This document shows positions 43,410 through 51,561 of a stretch of 59,221 bases of DNA, piece after piece. The notes under the pieces are model-generated. The model had not been told where the DNA came from. It searched no databases and saw only the letters and a list, made by a program, of their open reading frames with translations. This DNA comes from an uncultured Muribaculaceae bacterium. Its GTDB lineage: Bacteria > Bacteroidota > Bacteroidia > Bacteroidales > Muribaculaceae. Made by a program: the position numbers and the translations under genes. Each line of letters starts with the position of its first letter. Position 1 is the first letter of the stretch. The DNA is taken from the NCBI GenBank assembly GCA_910586975.1, contig CAJUKX010000018.1, forward strand, positions 1 to 59,221, read 5' to 3'.

Positions 43410-44435
43410 ATGAGAGAAGATTTCGATATACGCGACACCGGAGCATCCTCGGCCGACGGCGATTTTGAAAAAGCCCTGCGACCGGGACGCTTTGAAGCCT
43501 TCAACGGTCAAGAAAAGATAGTGGAGAACCTGCGCATTTTTGTGGCTGCCGCCAGAATGCGCCGCGAGGCTCTCGACCATCTGCTGCTTTATGGCCCTCC
43601 GGGACTGGGCAAGACTACCCTCGCCGGCATCATTGCCAACGAGCTGGGGGTGGGATTCAAAGTTACATCGGGCCCGGTGCTCGACAAACCCGGCGACCTG
43701 GCCGGCATACTTACCTCACTCGAAGAAAACGATGTGCTTTTCATTGACGAGATACACCGCCTGAGCCGCGTGGTAGAGGAATATCTGTATTCGGCCATGG
43801 AGGACTACCGCATCGACATCATGATAGACAAGGGTCCCGGAGCACGGTCGGTGCAGCTGTCGCTAAGCCCGTTCACCCTGGTGGGTGCCACCACCCGCAG
43901 CGGTCTGCTCACATCGCCCCTGCGCGCACGTTTCGGCATCAACTGCCATCTTGAATATTACGACCACGAAATCCTCAAACGCATCATACTGCGCAGCGCA
44001 TCGCTGCTCAAGGTGAAGTGTTCGTCTGAGGCCGCCACTGAAATAGCAATGCGCTCGCGCGGCACTCCCCGTATAGCCAACTCGCTGCTCAGGCGCGTGC
44101 GCGACTTCGCCCAGGTGAAAGGCACGGGCGAAATAGACATCGAGATAGCACGCTACGCCCTCGAAGCCCTCAACATAGACCGTTACGGCCTTGATGAGAC
44201 CGACAACAAGATACTCAACACCATAATCAAGAAATTCCACGGTGGTCCGGTAGGCTTGTCTACCATATCAACCGCCCTGGGCGAGGACGCCGGCACCGTA
44301 GAAGAGGTATACGAACCCTACCTCATAAAGGAGGGCTTCCTCAAACGCACCCCTCGCGGCCGTGAGGTGACACCACTCGCATACGAACACCTCGGGGCCA
44401 AACGCCACGGCGACGACTTCGGCCTTTTCGGCTGA
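43410..44435 (+). CDS. ruvB: Holliday junction branch migration helicase RuvB
   Basis: A 341-residue AAA+ ATPase. Walker A YGPPGLGKTTLA, Walker B LFIDEIHRL, sensor 1 GATTRSGLLTSPLRARFG and a C-terminal winged helix (DAGTVEEVYEPYLIKEGFL). It moves Holliday junctions together with RuvA. It starts directly after the GT9 stop and is followed by flippase and GT4 genes. Confidence 0.98.
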   Translation: MREDFDIRDTGASSADGDFEKALRPGRFEAFNGQEKIVENLRIFVAAARMRREALDHLLLYGPPGLGKTTLAGIIANELGVGFKVTSGPVLDKPGDLAGILTSLEENDVLFIDEIHRLSRVVEEYLYSAMEDYRIDIMIDKGPGARSVQLSLSPFTLVGATTRSGLLTSPLRARFGINCHLEYYDHEILKRIILRSASLLKVKCSSEAATEIAMRSRGTPRIANSLLRRVRDFAQVKGTGEIDIEIARYALEALNIDRYGLDETDNKILNTIIKKFHGGPVGLSTISTALGEDAGTVEEVYEPYLIKEGFLKRTPRGREVTPLAYEHLGAKRHGDDFGLFG

Positions 44436-44460
44436 CAAAACTCATCTGTTTAAAAACATT

Positions 44461-45939
44461 ATGCCATCCATAAAATCCTTAGCCAAGGACACCGCCATCT
44501 ACGGTGTCAGCTCAATCATCGGACGATTTCTCAACTGGTGTCTTGTGCCGCTTTACACCATCTGCTTTCCGGTAGCGGAGTACGGCGTTGTCACCTTTGT
44601 ATATTCTGTGGTAGCAGTGGCTCTCATCATCCTTACCTACGGTATGGAGACGGGATTCTTCAGATTTGCCAACCATGACCGCTGGAAAGACCCCATGGAG
44701 GTGTATTCCACCTCGCTGATATCGCTGGGCGTGACATCCATAGCCTTTGTGGCTCTGGTGGCAGCGTTTCTCAGCCCGGTGACGGTATGGATGGAGTGCG
44801 CCGGACATCCGTCGTACGTGATGATGATGGCCGTATGCGTGGCACTCGACGCCTTCCTGGCACTGCCTTTCAGCTATCTGCGCTACCGCAAGCGCCCGGT
44901 GCGTTTCGCCCTGATAAGACTGGTTAACATCGGGGTTAATATCGGGCTTAATCTGTTTTTCATTCTGCTATGCCCCAAACTCATGGAGCATGCCCCGGCT
45001 ACGGTCAACTGGTTCTATCGGCCCGAATTCGGCATAGGCTACATTTTTCTGGCCAACCTCATAGCCTCGGCGGTAAACTTCGTGATGATGATTCCGGAGC
45101 TGCGCGGATTCAAATGGAAATTCAATACAGTGCTGCTGAAGGAGATGCTGCGCTACTCGGCACCCTTGCTCGTGCTCGGTGTGGCCGGAATAATGAACCA
45201 GACCATCGACAAAATACTCTATCCCACCCTTGCCGCAGGCCGTGGCGACGCGCTCGAAGGCCTGGGCATTTACGGCGCCAACTACAAGATTGCCATTATC
45301 ATGGTGATGTTCATACAGGCATTCCGTTTTGCATACGAACCCTTCATATTTACCCGCGACAAAGGCGAGGGCGACGACCACCGCATGCGTATGTACAGCG
45401 ACGCCATGAAGTACTTCGTGCTATTCGCGCTCATCATATTCATGGGCGTGATGTTCTATCTCGACATAATCAAGTATTTCATCTCACCACGCTATTTCAG
45501 CGGACTCAAGGTGGTGCCGGTGATTATGGCCGCCGAACTCTTCTTCGGCATCTTCTTCAATCTGTCGGTGTGGTACAAACTCACCGACAAAACAATGTGG
45601 GGAGCCTGGTTCTCGCTGTTCGGACTCGCCATAACCCTGTCGCTCAACATCTGGCTCGTGCCCCGCATGGGCTATATGGGTTGCGCATGGGCAGCCTTCT
45701 GCTCTTACGGAGCCATGATGGTGGCCAGCTACTTCATAGGACGTGGCAAATATCCCATAAATTATAAAGTGGGACGCATATCATCCTACGTGCTCATAGC
45801 CGCCGTGTTCTACTTCATAGGCATGTATTGCCTTACTCCGTGGCAGGTGGCCAACTGGATAATACGATTCTTCATACTCATAGCTTTTGTAGGCATAATC
45901 GTGCGCCGCGAGGGCATTCCTCTACCCGTCCGCAAATGA
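44461..45939 (+). CDS. polysaccharide flippase (MATE/Wzx-like)
   Basis: A 492-residue inner-membrane protein with about 12-14 membrane segments. The opening SLAKDTAIYGVSSIIGRFLN and the later GVAGIMNQTIDKIL segment are typical of oligosaccharide flippases of the RfbX/MurJ superfamily. It probably moves lipid-linked oligosaccharide across the inner membrane. Overlaps the following GT4 gene by four bases. Confidence 0.9.
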   Translation: MPSIKSLAKDTAIYGVSSIIGRFLNWCLVPLYTICFPVAEYGVVTFVYSVVAVALIILTYGMETGFFRFANHDRWKDPMEVYSTSLISLGVTSIAFVALVAAFLSPVTVWMECAGHPSYVMMMAVCVALDAFLALPFSYLRYRKRPVRFALIRLVNIGVNIGLNLFFILLCPKLMEHAPATVNWFYRPEFGIGYIFLANLIASAVNFVMMIPELRGFKWKFNTVLLKEMLRYSAPLLVLGVAGIMNQTIDKILYPTLAAGRGDALEGLGIYGANYKIAIIMVMFIQAFRFAYEPFIFTRDKGEGDDHRMRMYSDAMKYFVLFALIIFMGVMFYLDIIKYFISPRYFSGLKVVPVIMAAELFFGIFFNLSVWYKLTDKTMWGAWFSLFGLAITLSLNIWLVPRMGYMGCAWAAFCSYGAMMVASYFIGRGKYPINYKVGRISSYVLIAAVFYFIGMYCLTPWQVANWIIRFFILIAFVGIIVRREGIPLPVRK

Positions 45940-47168
45940 AAATCACTCTCGTAAATCACAGCGACACTCTGGGCGGCGCATCAGTGGTGACATTCCGCCT
46001 TATGGAGGCTCTGCGGACGCAGGATGTTGATGCCCGCATGCTTGTGGCTCACAAGTCATCTGATTCGCCCTACGTGGAGCAGGCCGCCGGCAATCTGCGC
46101 ACAAAGCTGCCGTTTCTGGCTGAGCATCTTAGGATTTTCACCCATAACGGATTCTCCAGACGCGATCTTTTCAAAGCCTCAATTGCCACCGACGGCCTGC
46201 CGCTGAGCCGCCATCCGCTGATACGCCGGGCCGACGCCGTGATGCTCAACTGGGTAAACCAAGGCATGCTGTCGCTTGATGAAATATGCCACATTGCAGC
46301 CGACAAGACTGTGATATGGACCATGCACGACATGTGGAATTTCACAGGTATATGCCACCATGCCGGCCACTGCGACAGGTATATGAACGCTTGCGGCGAC
46401 TGCCCCCTGCTAAATTCCTGCGCCGGACCGCATGACATGAGCGCAAGCACATTTGCCCGTAAGAAAAAAGCATATGCCAAGGCCGGAATAATATTTGTGG
46501 GAGTAAGCTCGTGGCTCACCGGATGCGCCCGCCGTAGCAATCTGCTTGGCGACCAACGGGTGGAACTGATTCACAACGCCCTGCCCGTTGAGAAATTTAT
46601 GACCGAACCGGCATTTTCGCGCGAGCAACTCGGGCTGCCCTCCGACAAGAAACTGATAATGTTTTGCGCCGCCCGCATAGACGACCCCATAAAACAGCAC
46701 AATCTGGCCATAGACGCACTTAACCTGCTGGCCGACACTCATGGCGACAAGGTATTTGCTGTATTTGTGGGCGATTTGCGCGACACCGCATGCCTTAGCC
46801 GTCTGCGCTTGCCACACGTGCATCTGGGACCGATATATTCTCCGGAAAAAATTCAATCGCTTATGGCGCACTCGTCGGTGGTGCTGTCTACTTCGAGCTT
46901 CGAAACATTGCCCACCATACTCATTGAGGGTCAGGCCGCTGCAGCCGTTCCTGTGGGATTCGTACACGATGGCCGAGCCGACATAATTCAAGACGGCCTT
47001 ACCGGATATGCCATAGAGTCATCCGACAATCCTGCCGCAGCCACCGCCGCAGCAATATGCAAAGCACTCGACAAACCCATATCCCCTGAAGCCCTGCGCA
47101 CCGCCGCCTCACGCTTCTCCTACCGCTCCATCGCCGATAAATACCTGTCACTGCTGCAAACTGTCTAA
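45936..47168 (+). CDS. family 4 glycosyltransferase
   Basis: A 410-residue GT4-type (GT-B fold) protein. The N-terminal motif HSDTLGGASVVTFRLMEAL and the C-terminal donor-site region VLSTSSFETLPTILIEGQAAAAVPVGF carry the expected glutamates. A Cys/His-rich stretch (ICHHAGHCDRYMNACGDC) could bind a metal; it occurs in a subset of such enzymes. The ATG overlaps the flippase stop (ATGA). An upstream in-frame start lies inside the flippase gene and is rejected. Confidence 0.92.
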   Translation: MKITLVNHSDTLGGASVVTFRLMEALRTQDVDARMLVAHKSSDSPYVEQAAGNLRTKLPFLAEHLRIFTHNGFSRRDLFKASIATDGLPLSRHPLIRRADAVMLNWVNQGMLSLDEICHIAADKTVIWTMHDMWNFTGICHHAGHCDRYMNACGDCPLLNSCAGPHDMSASTFARKKKAYAKAGIIFVGVSSWLTGCARRSNLLGDQRVELIHNALPVEKFMTEPAFSREQLGLPSDKKLIMFCAARIDDPIKQHNLAIDALNLLADTHGDKVFAVFVGDLRDTACLSRLRLPHVHLGPIYSPEKIQSLMAHSSVVLSTSSFETLPTILIEGQAAAAVPVGFVHDGRADIIQDGLTGYAIESSDNPAAATAAAICKALDKPISPEALRTAASRFSYRSIADKYLSLLQTV

Positions 47169-47313
47169 TACCAACATAACTCCGCAAGGATGTTTACCAC
47201 ATCTAACCGCGGTATGCACGAGCGCAGCGAGGGCATGCCCGGCTTATAATACACAAGCAAGGCAGGATGCCATACATAAGATGTAGCTGCTACCGGGCAG
47301 TTACTCTTTGACC
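47169..47313. other. intergenic space with an imperfect palindrome
   Basis: Between the GT4 gene and hepT, which converge. GGTATGC (about 47212) can pair with GCATGCC (about 47232), and ACATCT with AGATGT further out, so it may be a worn repeat element. I see no coding sequence and no clear terminator. Confidence 0.3.
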
Positions 47314-47688
47314 TTATCGTTTCTGATTAGTTGTATTTGTCCCGTTTCCGTCCCGATATAACAGTGCGACGACCTCTTGTTTAAGTTTTGGTAAATCATT
47401 GACAACTATTGCCCATATCATTTCCAATCTCAGGCTGTCGTAACCATGAATTAGATAATTTCGAGTTCCGACGATCTGTTTTGCGTTAGAGATCAAAATT
47501 TCGGGATTAATTTTCAGGATTCTATTTGTTGCTTCACCGATTATTGATATATTCATGTGTATAGCGCTTCGCAAAAGTGAATTTTCACGGTAGTAATCAA
47601 ATCTACGAGGAGCTGAGTCAAAGTAAGATTCTATCTCTTCAATACACCGGAGAATATCGAATAATGTTTTTTGAATTTTTCTATCCAT
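47314..47688 (-). CDS. HepT-like toxin (DUF86 ribonuclease)
   Basis: A 124-residue all-helical protein with the HepT active-site motif R-x4-H-x-Y in RNYLIHGYD (about residues 77-84). HepT is an RNase of the HEPN superfamily and its toxicity is blocked when MntA adds AMP to its active-site tyrosine (known for the family). The pair here is in the order antitoxin-toxin with an 8-bp overlap. Confidence 0.9.
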   Translation of the reverse strand: MDRKIQKTLFDILRCIEEIESYFDSAPRRFDYYRENSLLRSAIHMNISIIGEATNRILKINPEILISNAKQIVGTRNYLIHGYDSLRLEMIWAIVVNDLPKLKQEVVALLYRDGNGTNTTNQKR

Positions 47689-47986
47689 AGATTAGTTGGC
47701 GTGTCTCATTTAATTCCTCGCGAAAATAAGGGTTACGTACAGCGCTATCGTCAGTGAGGTCGATTTTGCGGCCTAACAATTCTTCGAGGGCATACATGAA
47801 CCCAAAAAAATTATTGGCGGAATCAAGCAAAGAAATTTTATCCCAATCAAAATCGACACACAAATCAATATCGCTTTCATCCGAGAAGCGTGGTGTGAGT
47901 ATTGAACCAAAAACCCACAACTTTCTTACATGAAAACGTCGACAGATTTCTATAATTCGCTGTAGATTTGTTTCAATAATTTTCAT
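47681..47986 (-). CDS. MntA-like antitoxin (minimal nucleotidyltransferase)
   Basis: A 101-residue nucleotidyltransferase with the motif GS-x(9-10)-D-x-D seen in VFGSILTPRFSDESDIDLCVDF (about residues 26-46). It probably modifies the HepT toxin encoded directly downstream. Low GC relative to the glycan genes next to it, which suggests recent acquisition. Confidence 0.9.
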   Translation of the reverse strand: MKIIETNLQRIIEICRRFHVRKLWVFGSILTPRFSDESDIDLCVDFDWDKISLLDSANNFFGFMYALEELLGRKIDLTDDSAVRNPYFREELNETRQLIYG

Positions 47987-48105
47987 GCTTTTGCAATTTT
48001 GACATTATACTATTTTGCAAATATATAAATAAAACGCTGGAAAACAAAATTTTATAACCGATTTTGAAAATTATTTTGAAACCAAAATACTTCGGTTATT
48101 CAATA

Positions 48106-48140
48106 AAAAAGGGTTTAACTCTCTGAGCTAAACCCTTTTT
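48106..48140 (-). terminator. terminator downstream of tRNA-Pro
   Basis: A perfect 12-bp stem AAAAAGGGTTTA (48106-48117) with TAAACCCTTTTT (48129-48140), with runs of T on both strands. It lies 12 nt after the tRNA 3' end. Confidence 0.8.
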
Positions 48141-48152
48141 ATCGAAAATCTG

Positions 48153-48226
48153 TCGGGGTGAGAAGACTCGAACTTCCGACCTCCACGTCCCGAACGTGGC
48201 GCGCTAGCCAACTGTGCTACACCCCG
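48153..48226 (-). tRNA. tRNA-Pro (CGG)
   Basis: On the minus strand CGGGGTGTAGCACAGTTGG starts at 48226. The anticodon arm is CCACG-TTCGGGA-CGTGG, anticodon CGG; the T-loop TTCGAGTC and acceptor CACCCCG-A follow. No CCA is encoded. Length 74. Confidence 0.95.
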
Positions 48227-48241
48227 ATTGACTTGCAACTG

Positions 48242-48271
48242 CAAAGTTACAATTTTTTTATGTTATAGCAA
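48242..48271 (-). promoter_or_regulatory. promoter of tRNA-Pro
   Basis: Minus strand: TTG (48269-48271), a 19-nt spacer, TAACTTTG (48242-48249), the same -7 box as for tRNA-Phe. Confidence 0.7.
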
Positions 48272-48383
48272 GCGATTTCAGCGGATTTTTTTGAATCTAC
48301 ACTTATTTTGCTATGTTTTGTAGCTTCAAGAACAATAAGCAAATATACAGCAGCGCATCAGCCAAGCGGATCTCACAGCCACA

Positions 48384-48626
48384 ATGAAGAAAGACATCAC
48401 TATTCGTTTGTTGCAGGATGCTTTGGAAACGAGCCGAAAAATTCAAAATACGGTTGGCAATTGGTTATGCAACTGTGCTGAACACAGACAGCCTTTTGAT
48501 GAAATAAAACATCGCCACACTCCCAAAGAGATTAACGATGTTGCAGAAGGGGCGTATGATTGGAAAATTGTAATTTCTATTTTCTTTATAAGTTCTACGG
48601 TTACAAATAAAATATTGCAAAAATAA
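48384..48626 (+). CDS. doubtful small ORF, unknown function
   Basis: An 80-residue reading with an ordinary start (MKKDITIRLLQDALETS) in an AT-rich stretch. It has a helical N-terminus and a hydrophobic C-terminal segment. I recognise no family and see no -7 box in front of it; it could be a worn fragment of a mobile gene. It faces the orphan gene below with 21 bp between them. Confidence 0.3.
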   Translation: MKKDITIRLLQDALETSRKIQNTVGNWLCNCAEHRQPFDEIKHRHTPKEINDVAEGAYDWKIVISIFFISSTVTNKILQK

Positions 48627-48647
48627 TTTGATACAACTAATAGGGTA

Positions 48648-49694
48648 TTATTTTATTATATACCTATTGCCGTTCCACGAAAATGACTGCTTACCTTGTA
48701 TCAACACCCAATTACTCCAATTATTACTGGAACCATTTCCAAATTTAACATACTTTTTGCCATCTTGTAGATACACATCAAAATATCCTTTGTCTGTCCC
48801 TGACTCACAAACAATATGGACATCTTGTCCTGTATCAAAATTTGGCGTTGCTTTGCCATAGAATGAAACATTATTTGCTAAAAAATCTCCATTCGAAAAA
48901 TCGAGTTCACTTTTATCAGAGAAATCTATTCCATCATGGAAGTCGAATCCATCCGCATTTGAACAATCTGTTCCATCAGGAATGTCACCACCATCGAAAT
49001 TTCCGAACAAATCCCCTCCGATATTTGTGCCTAATTGAGCGCATAGTACCTTAAGCCCAATCCTGCCTCCAACTTTCATAGTATTACTTAACCAATTGGG
49101 CAAAAAAGGTTCCTCTTTCGGTTTATTTATTAACTTAGAAGTATCCAAAGAAAAGCTATTTAATTCTTTCCTTATAATATTAGCATATTCACAAAGAATA
49201 TTAGCTTCATCTTTTTCTATTGATTCAGAATAATATTTACCTATATTATCGTGGTAAATACTAAAGCTGAGACCTATGCATGTAGTAATATCCAATATCT
49301 CCTTGTTACGGAAATTAACAGATGAATATACAGATATTAACAATTCTGCTAAATGTGGAGTAGAAGCAAGAGCTTTTCGTACACTTTCTTCTGTAAAATT
49401 ATACAAAAAAAATTTAAGTTTCTTGTAAGCCTTACAATTTTCTTCTTGCAGAAATTGTATGGATATACTCCACGTGTCTTCTTTTTTTTCACCAAATAGA
49501 GCGTTAATTTTCCAAAAAATATCTTTTTTAACTATTTCGTGCTGCAGTAGATAATTAAAATACCCATTAGAATATTTATGGCGTAATGAAACGCCATAAC
49601 ACTCATGTAAATTATCCTCCAATACGGTACGTGTGGAGTGGCATAATGGACTCTTTGTTATATAACCTAATTTCCGAAAGTTTAATGAATTCAT
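48648..49694 (-). CDS. orphan protein with an Asp/Gly/Phe-rich stretch
   Basis: A 348-residue protein of low GC that I do not recognise. No signal peptide. Residues 1-205 are helical and rich in Lys, Asn and Ile. One hydrophobic segment, GGRIGLKVLCAQLGTNIGG (about 210-228), is followed by 45 residues in which Asp, Gly and Phe alternate (FDGGDIPDGTD, DFHDGIDFSD). The last 70 residues end in a beta-rich module (VHIVCESGTDKGYFDVYLQD, NWSNWVLIQGKQSF). The middle could be a glycine-zipper-like membrane hairpin, which occurs in toxins and effectors, but this is inference. Confidence 0.7.
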   Translation of the reverse strand: MNSLNFRKLGYITKSPLCHSTRTVLEDNLHECYGVSLRHKYSNGYFNYLLQHEIVKKDIFWKINALFGEKKEDTWSISIQFLQEENCKAYKKLKFFLYNFTEESVRKALASTPHLAELLISVYSSVNFRNKEILDITTCIGLSFSIYHDNIGKYYSESIEKDEANILCEYANIIRKELNSFSLDTSKLINKPKEEPFLPNWLSNTMKVGGRIGLKVLCAQLGTNIGGDLFGNFDGGDIPDGTDCSNADGFDFHDGIDFSDKSELDFSNGDFLANNVSFYGKATPNFDTGQDVHIVCESGTDKGYFDVYLQDGKKYVKFGNGSSNNWSNWVLIQGKQSFSWNGNRYIIK

Positions 49695-49966
49695 AATAAT
49701 TCAATTATTGAACATAACTGGCGCTATGTCAGTTTTGCTTCTGAATACAAAATTACACAATTTAATTTGAATTTATAGACTTTGCTTGCAGGAAATATTA
49801 TGAAACGACTAAATTTTACCGTTTACCGTCGGAAGCAGCATTAATCATCATTCAAAATACGTGTAATTTAAACACTCGTTTTTGTTCACAGCAGCTCTGT
49901 TAAATTAGTTACGTTATTGTTACATTTACTATTCATTATTACAACATTAACACACTTGTAACAATG

Positions 49967-49984
49967 ATGTAACAATTGTTACAT
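49967..49984. promoter_or_regulatory. 18-bp perfect palindrome (candidate operator)
   Basis: ATGTAACAATTGTTACAT. A further half-site (GTAACA, 49958) lies 11 bp to the left and a TTGTTACAT lies at 49917-49925. Confidence 0.55.
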
Positions 49985-50066
49985 ATTTTATTTATCTGAT
50001 TTACTGCATTTTAAAAGCCTTAATTCTTAAATTTTATCACATTAACACTTATTAACACCGAAATAC

Positions 50067-50097
50067 TTGACAAGCCCCGGTTTTTGCCCCAATTTTG
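50067..50097 (+). promoter_or_regulatory. promoter of the ECF-type sigma factor gene
   Basis: TTG (50067-50069), a 20-nt spacer, then CAATTTTG (50090-50097), which differs from TAnnTTTG at the first base. The ATG is 37 nt downstream. Confidence 0.6.
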
Positions 50098-50134
50098 CAA
50101 TGTCACAAGACAAAAAACATTAAAAACTAAAGTT

Positions 50135-50638
50135 ATGAAGAGCGAAAAATTCCAATCAAACCTTATGCACCTCCAGGGCAACCTGCTCAACTTTGCTTAC
50201 ATGCTTACCTCCAACCGCGACGATGCTTACGACTTGTTGCAGGACACAACCCTCAAGGCCCTCGACAATGAAGACAAATATGCCGAAGGCACCAACTTCA
50301 AAGGATGGGTGTTCACAATCATGCGCAACATCTTCATCAACAACTACCGTCGCACCCAGCGCTCGGCTACAATTGTCGACACCACCGAAAACCTCTACCA
50401 CCTCAACATCTGTCAGGACAGCGGTCTCGAAGCTCCCGAAGGTTCTTTCCACGCCGGCGAGATTACCGATGCCATCGACGCTTTCCCCGACGAATACCGC
50501 ATTCCCTTCTCTATGCACGTTGCCGGCTACAAATACAATGAGATAGCCGAACACATGAACCTGCCCCTCGGCACTGTTAAGAGCCGTATCTTCTTCGCCC
50601 GCAAGAAACTGCAGGAACGCTTTGCCGACTACCGTTGA
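50135..50638 (+). CDS. ECF-type RNA polymerase sigma factor
   Basis: A 167-residue sigma-70-family protein. Region 2 is DDAYDLLQDTTLKALDNEDKY with NFKGWVFTIMRNIFINNYRR; region 4 is FPDEYRIPFSMHVAGYKYNE followed by LPLGTVKSRIFFARKKLQE. The ATG at 50135 follows the promoter; an upstream in-frame start at 50084 would lie within it. No anti-sigma gene is next to it; the following genes are a LolD-like ATPase and a lipoprotein, behind a terminator. The codon bias is that of a well-expressed gene, which is unusual for an ECF factor. Confidence 0.92.
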   Translation: MKSEKFQSNLMHLQGNLLNFAYMLTSNRDDAYDLLQDTTLKALDNEDKYAEGTNFKGWVFTIMRNIFINNYRRTQRSATIVDTTENLYHLNICQDSGLEAPEGSFHAGEITDAIDAFPDEYRIPFSMHVAGYKYNEIAEHMNLPLGTVKSRIFFARKKLQERFADYR

Positions 50639-50716
50639 TCGGAAACAACGCTCTCATCACTTCTTCATAAACGATATATCTTATCAATACTATAACCGCA
50701 CGTTCAACCGACGTAT

Positions 50717-50753
50717 ACTCCGGCACCCGCAACAAGGGCTGCCGGAGTTTTTT
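50717..50753 (+). terminator. terminator of the sigma-factor gene
   Basis: Stem ACTCCGGCA (50717-50725) with TGCCGGAGT (50740-50748), then TTTTTT. Confidence 0.82.
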
Positions 50754-50839
50754 ATGCGCAGCAAAAAATCATAATTATTCTTAATTTTTTGGCAGTATGC
50801 TCAGGTTATAGTAATTTTACAATTTGAATAAGTAGTAAT

Positions 50840-51514
50840 ATGATTGTCGCACACGACATACATAAATCTTTTGGAGCGCTCGAGGTGCTCAAAGGCATTG
50901 ACATCGACGTCGTTCACGGCGCCGTCACATCCATTGTAGGCCCGTCGGGAGCGGGCAAAACCACCCTGCTCCAGATTATAGGCACGCTTTTCCGACCGGA
51001 CAAGGGCACGGTGAAGTACGACAATGTAGACGTGTTTGCGCTGTCTGACAAGGCTTTGTCGCGTTTCCGCAACGAGAATATCGGATTTGTATTCCAGATG
51101 CATCGCCTGTTGCCCGAGTTCAGCCTTGAAGAAAATGTGGCTATACCGGCATTGATAGCCGGCACCGACCGCAACAAGGCATTCGACGAAGCGCGTCGTC
51201 TGCTGAAGTTCCTGGGCCTTGAATCACGTGCCACCCACCGTCCGGCTGAGCTTTCGGGCGGCGAATGTCAGCGCGGTGCCGTTGCCCGGGTGCTTATCAA
51301 CAAGCCTCAGGTCATTCTTGCCGACGAGCCTTCAGGAAGCCTCGACTCGCAGAACCGCCGCGAGCTGCACAAGCTGTTCTTCAACCTGCGCGACGAGCTC
51401 GGAGCCACATTCCTCATCGTCACCCACGACGAAAATCTCGCTGCCGATTCCGACTACATAATAAATATGGCCGACGGTCGAATAGTTTCCACAACATGCA
51501 ATAAAAAAGTATAA
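50840..51514 (+). CDS. LolD/MacB-like ABC transporter ATPase, without a permease nearby
   Basis: A 224-residue ATPase. Walker A GPSGAGKTTLLQ, Q-loop FVFQMHRLLPEF, signature LSGGECQRGAVARVL, Walker B VILADEPSGSLD and the H-loop VTHD. The arrangement is that of LolD, which powers lipoprotein release from the inner membrane. The membrane partner (LolC/E or FtsX type) is absent from the neighbourhood, so it must be elsewhere. It is followed by a lipoprotein gene. Confidence 0.93.
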   Translation: MIVAHDIHKSFGALEVLKGIDIDVVHGAVTSIVGPSGAGKTTLLQIIGTLFRPDKGTVKYDNVDVFALSDKALSRFRNENIGFVFQMHRLLPEFSLEENVAIPALIAGTDRNKAFDEARRLLKFLGLESRATHRPAELSGGECQRGAVARVLINKPQVILADEPSGSLDSQNRRELHKLFFNLRDELGATFLIVTHDENLAADSDYIINMADGRIVSTTCNKKV

Positions 51515-51561
51515 CATTACTACCTGACCAATCAGTAAATTACATCAAAATCAATCAAGAA

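Larger units (their letters stand above)
49695..50134. promoter_or_regulatory. AT-rich regulatory region upstream of the sigma factor
   Basis: 440 bp with no coding sequence seen. It carries TTGTTACAT at 49917-49925, GTAACA at 49958-49963 and 49969-49974, and the 18-bp perfect palindrome ATGTAACAATTGTTACAT at 49967-49984. The sigma-factor promoter is at 50067-50097. Confidence 0.55.

Noticed and set aside
48153..48226. tRNA-Pro as attachment site of an integrated element
   Set aside because: No integrase gene and no repeat of the tRNA 3' end is visible in the window.
48384..48626. Remnant of an IS3-type transposase
   Set aside because: A faint likeness of the first residues to transposase stretches is not enough; no DDE motifs or terminal repeats are present.
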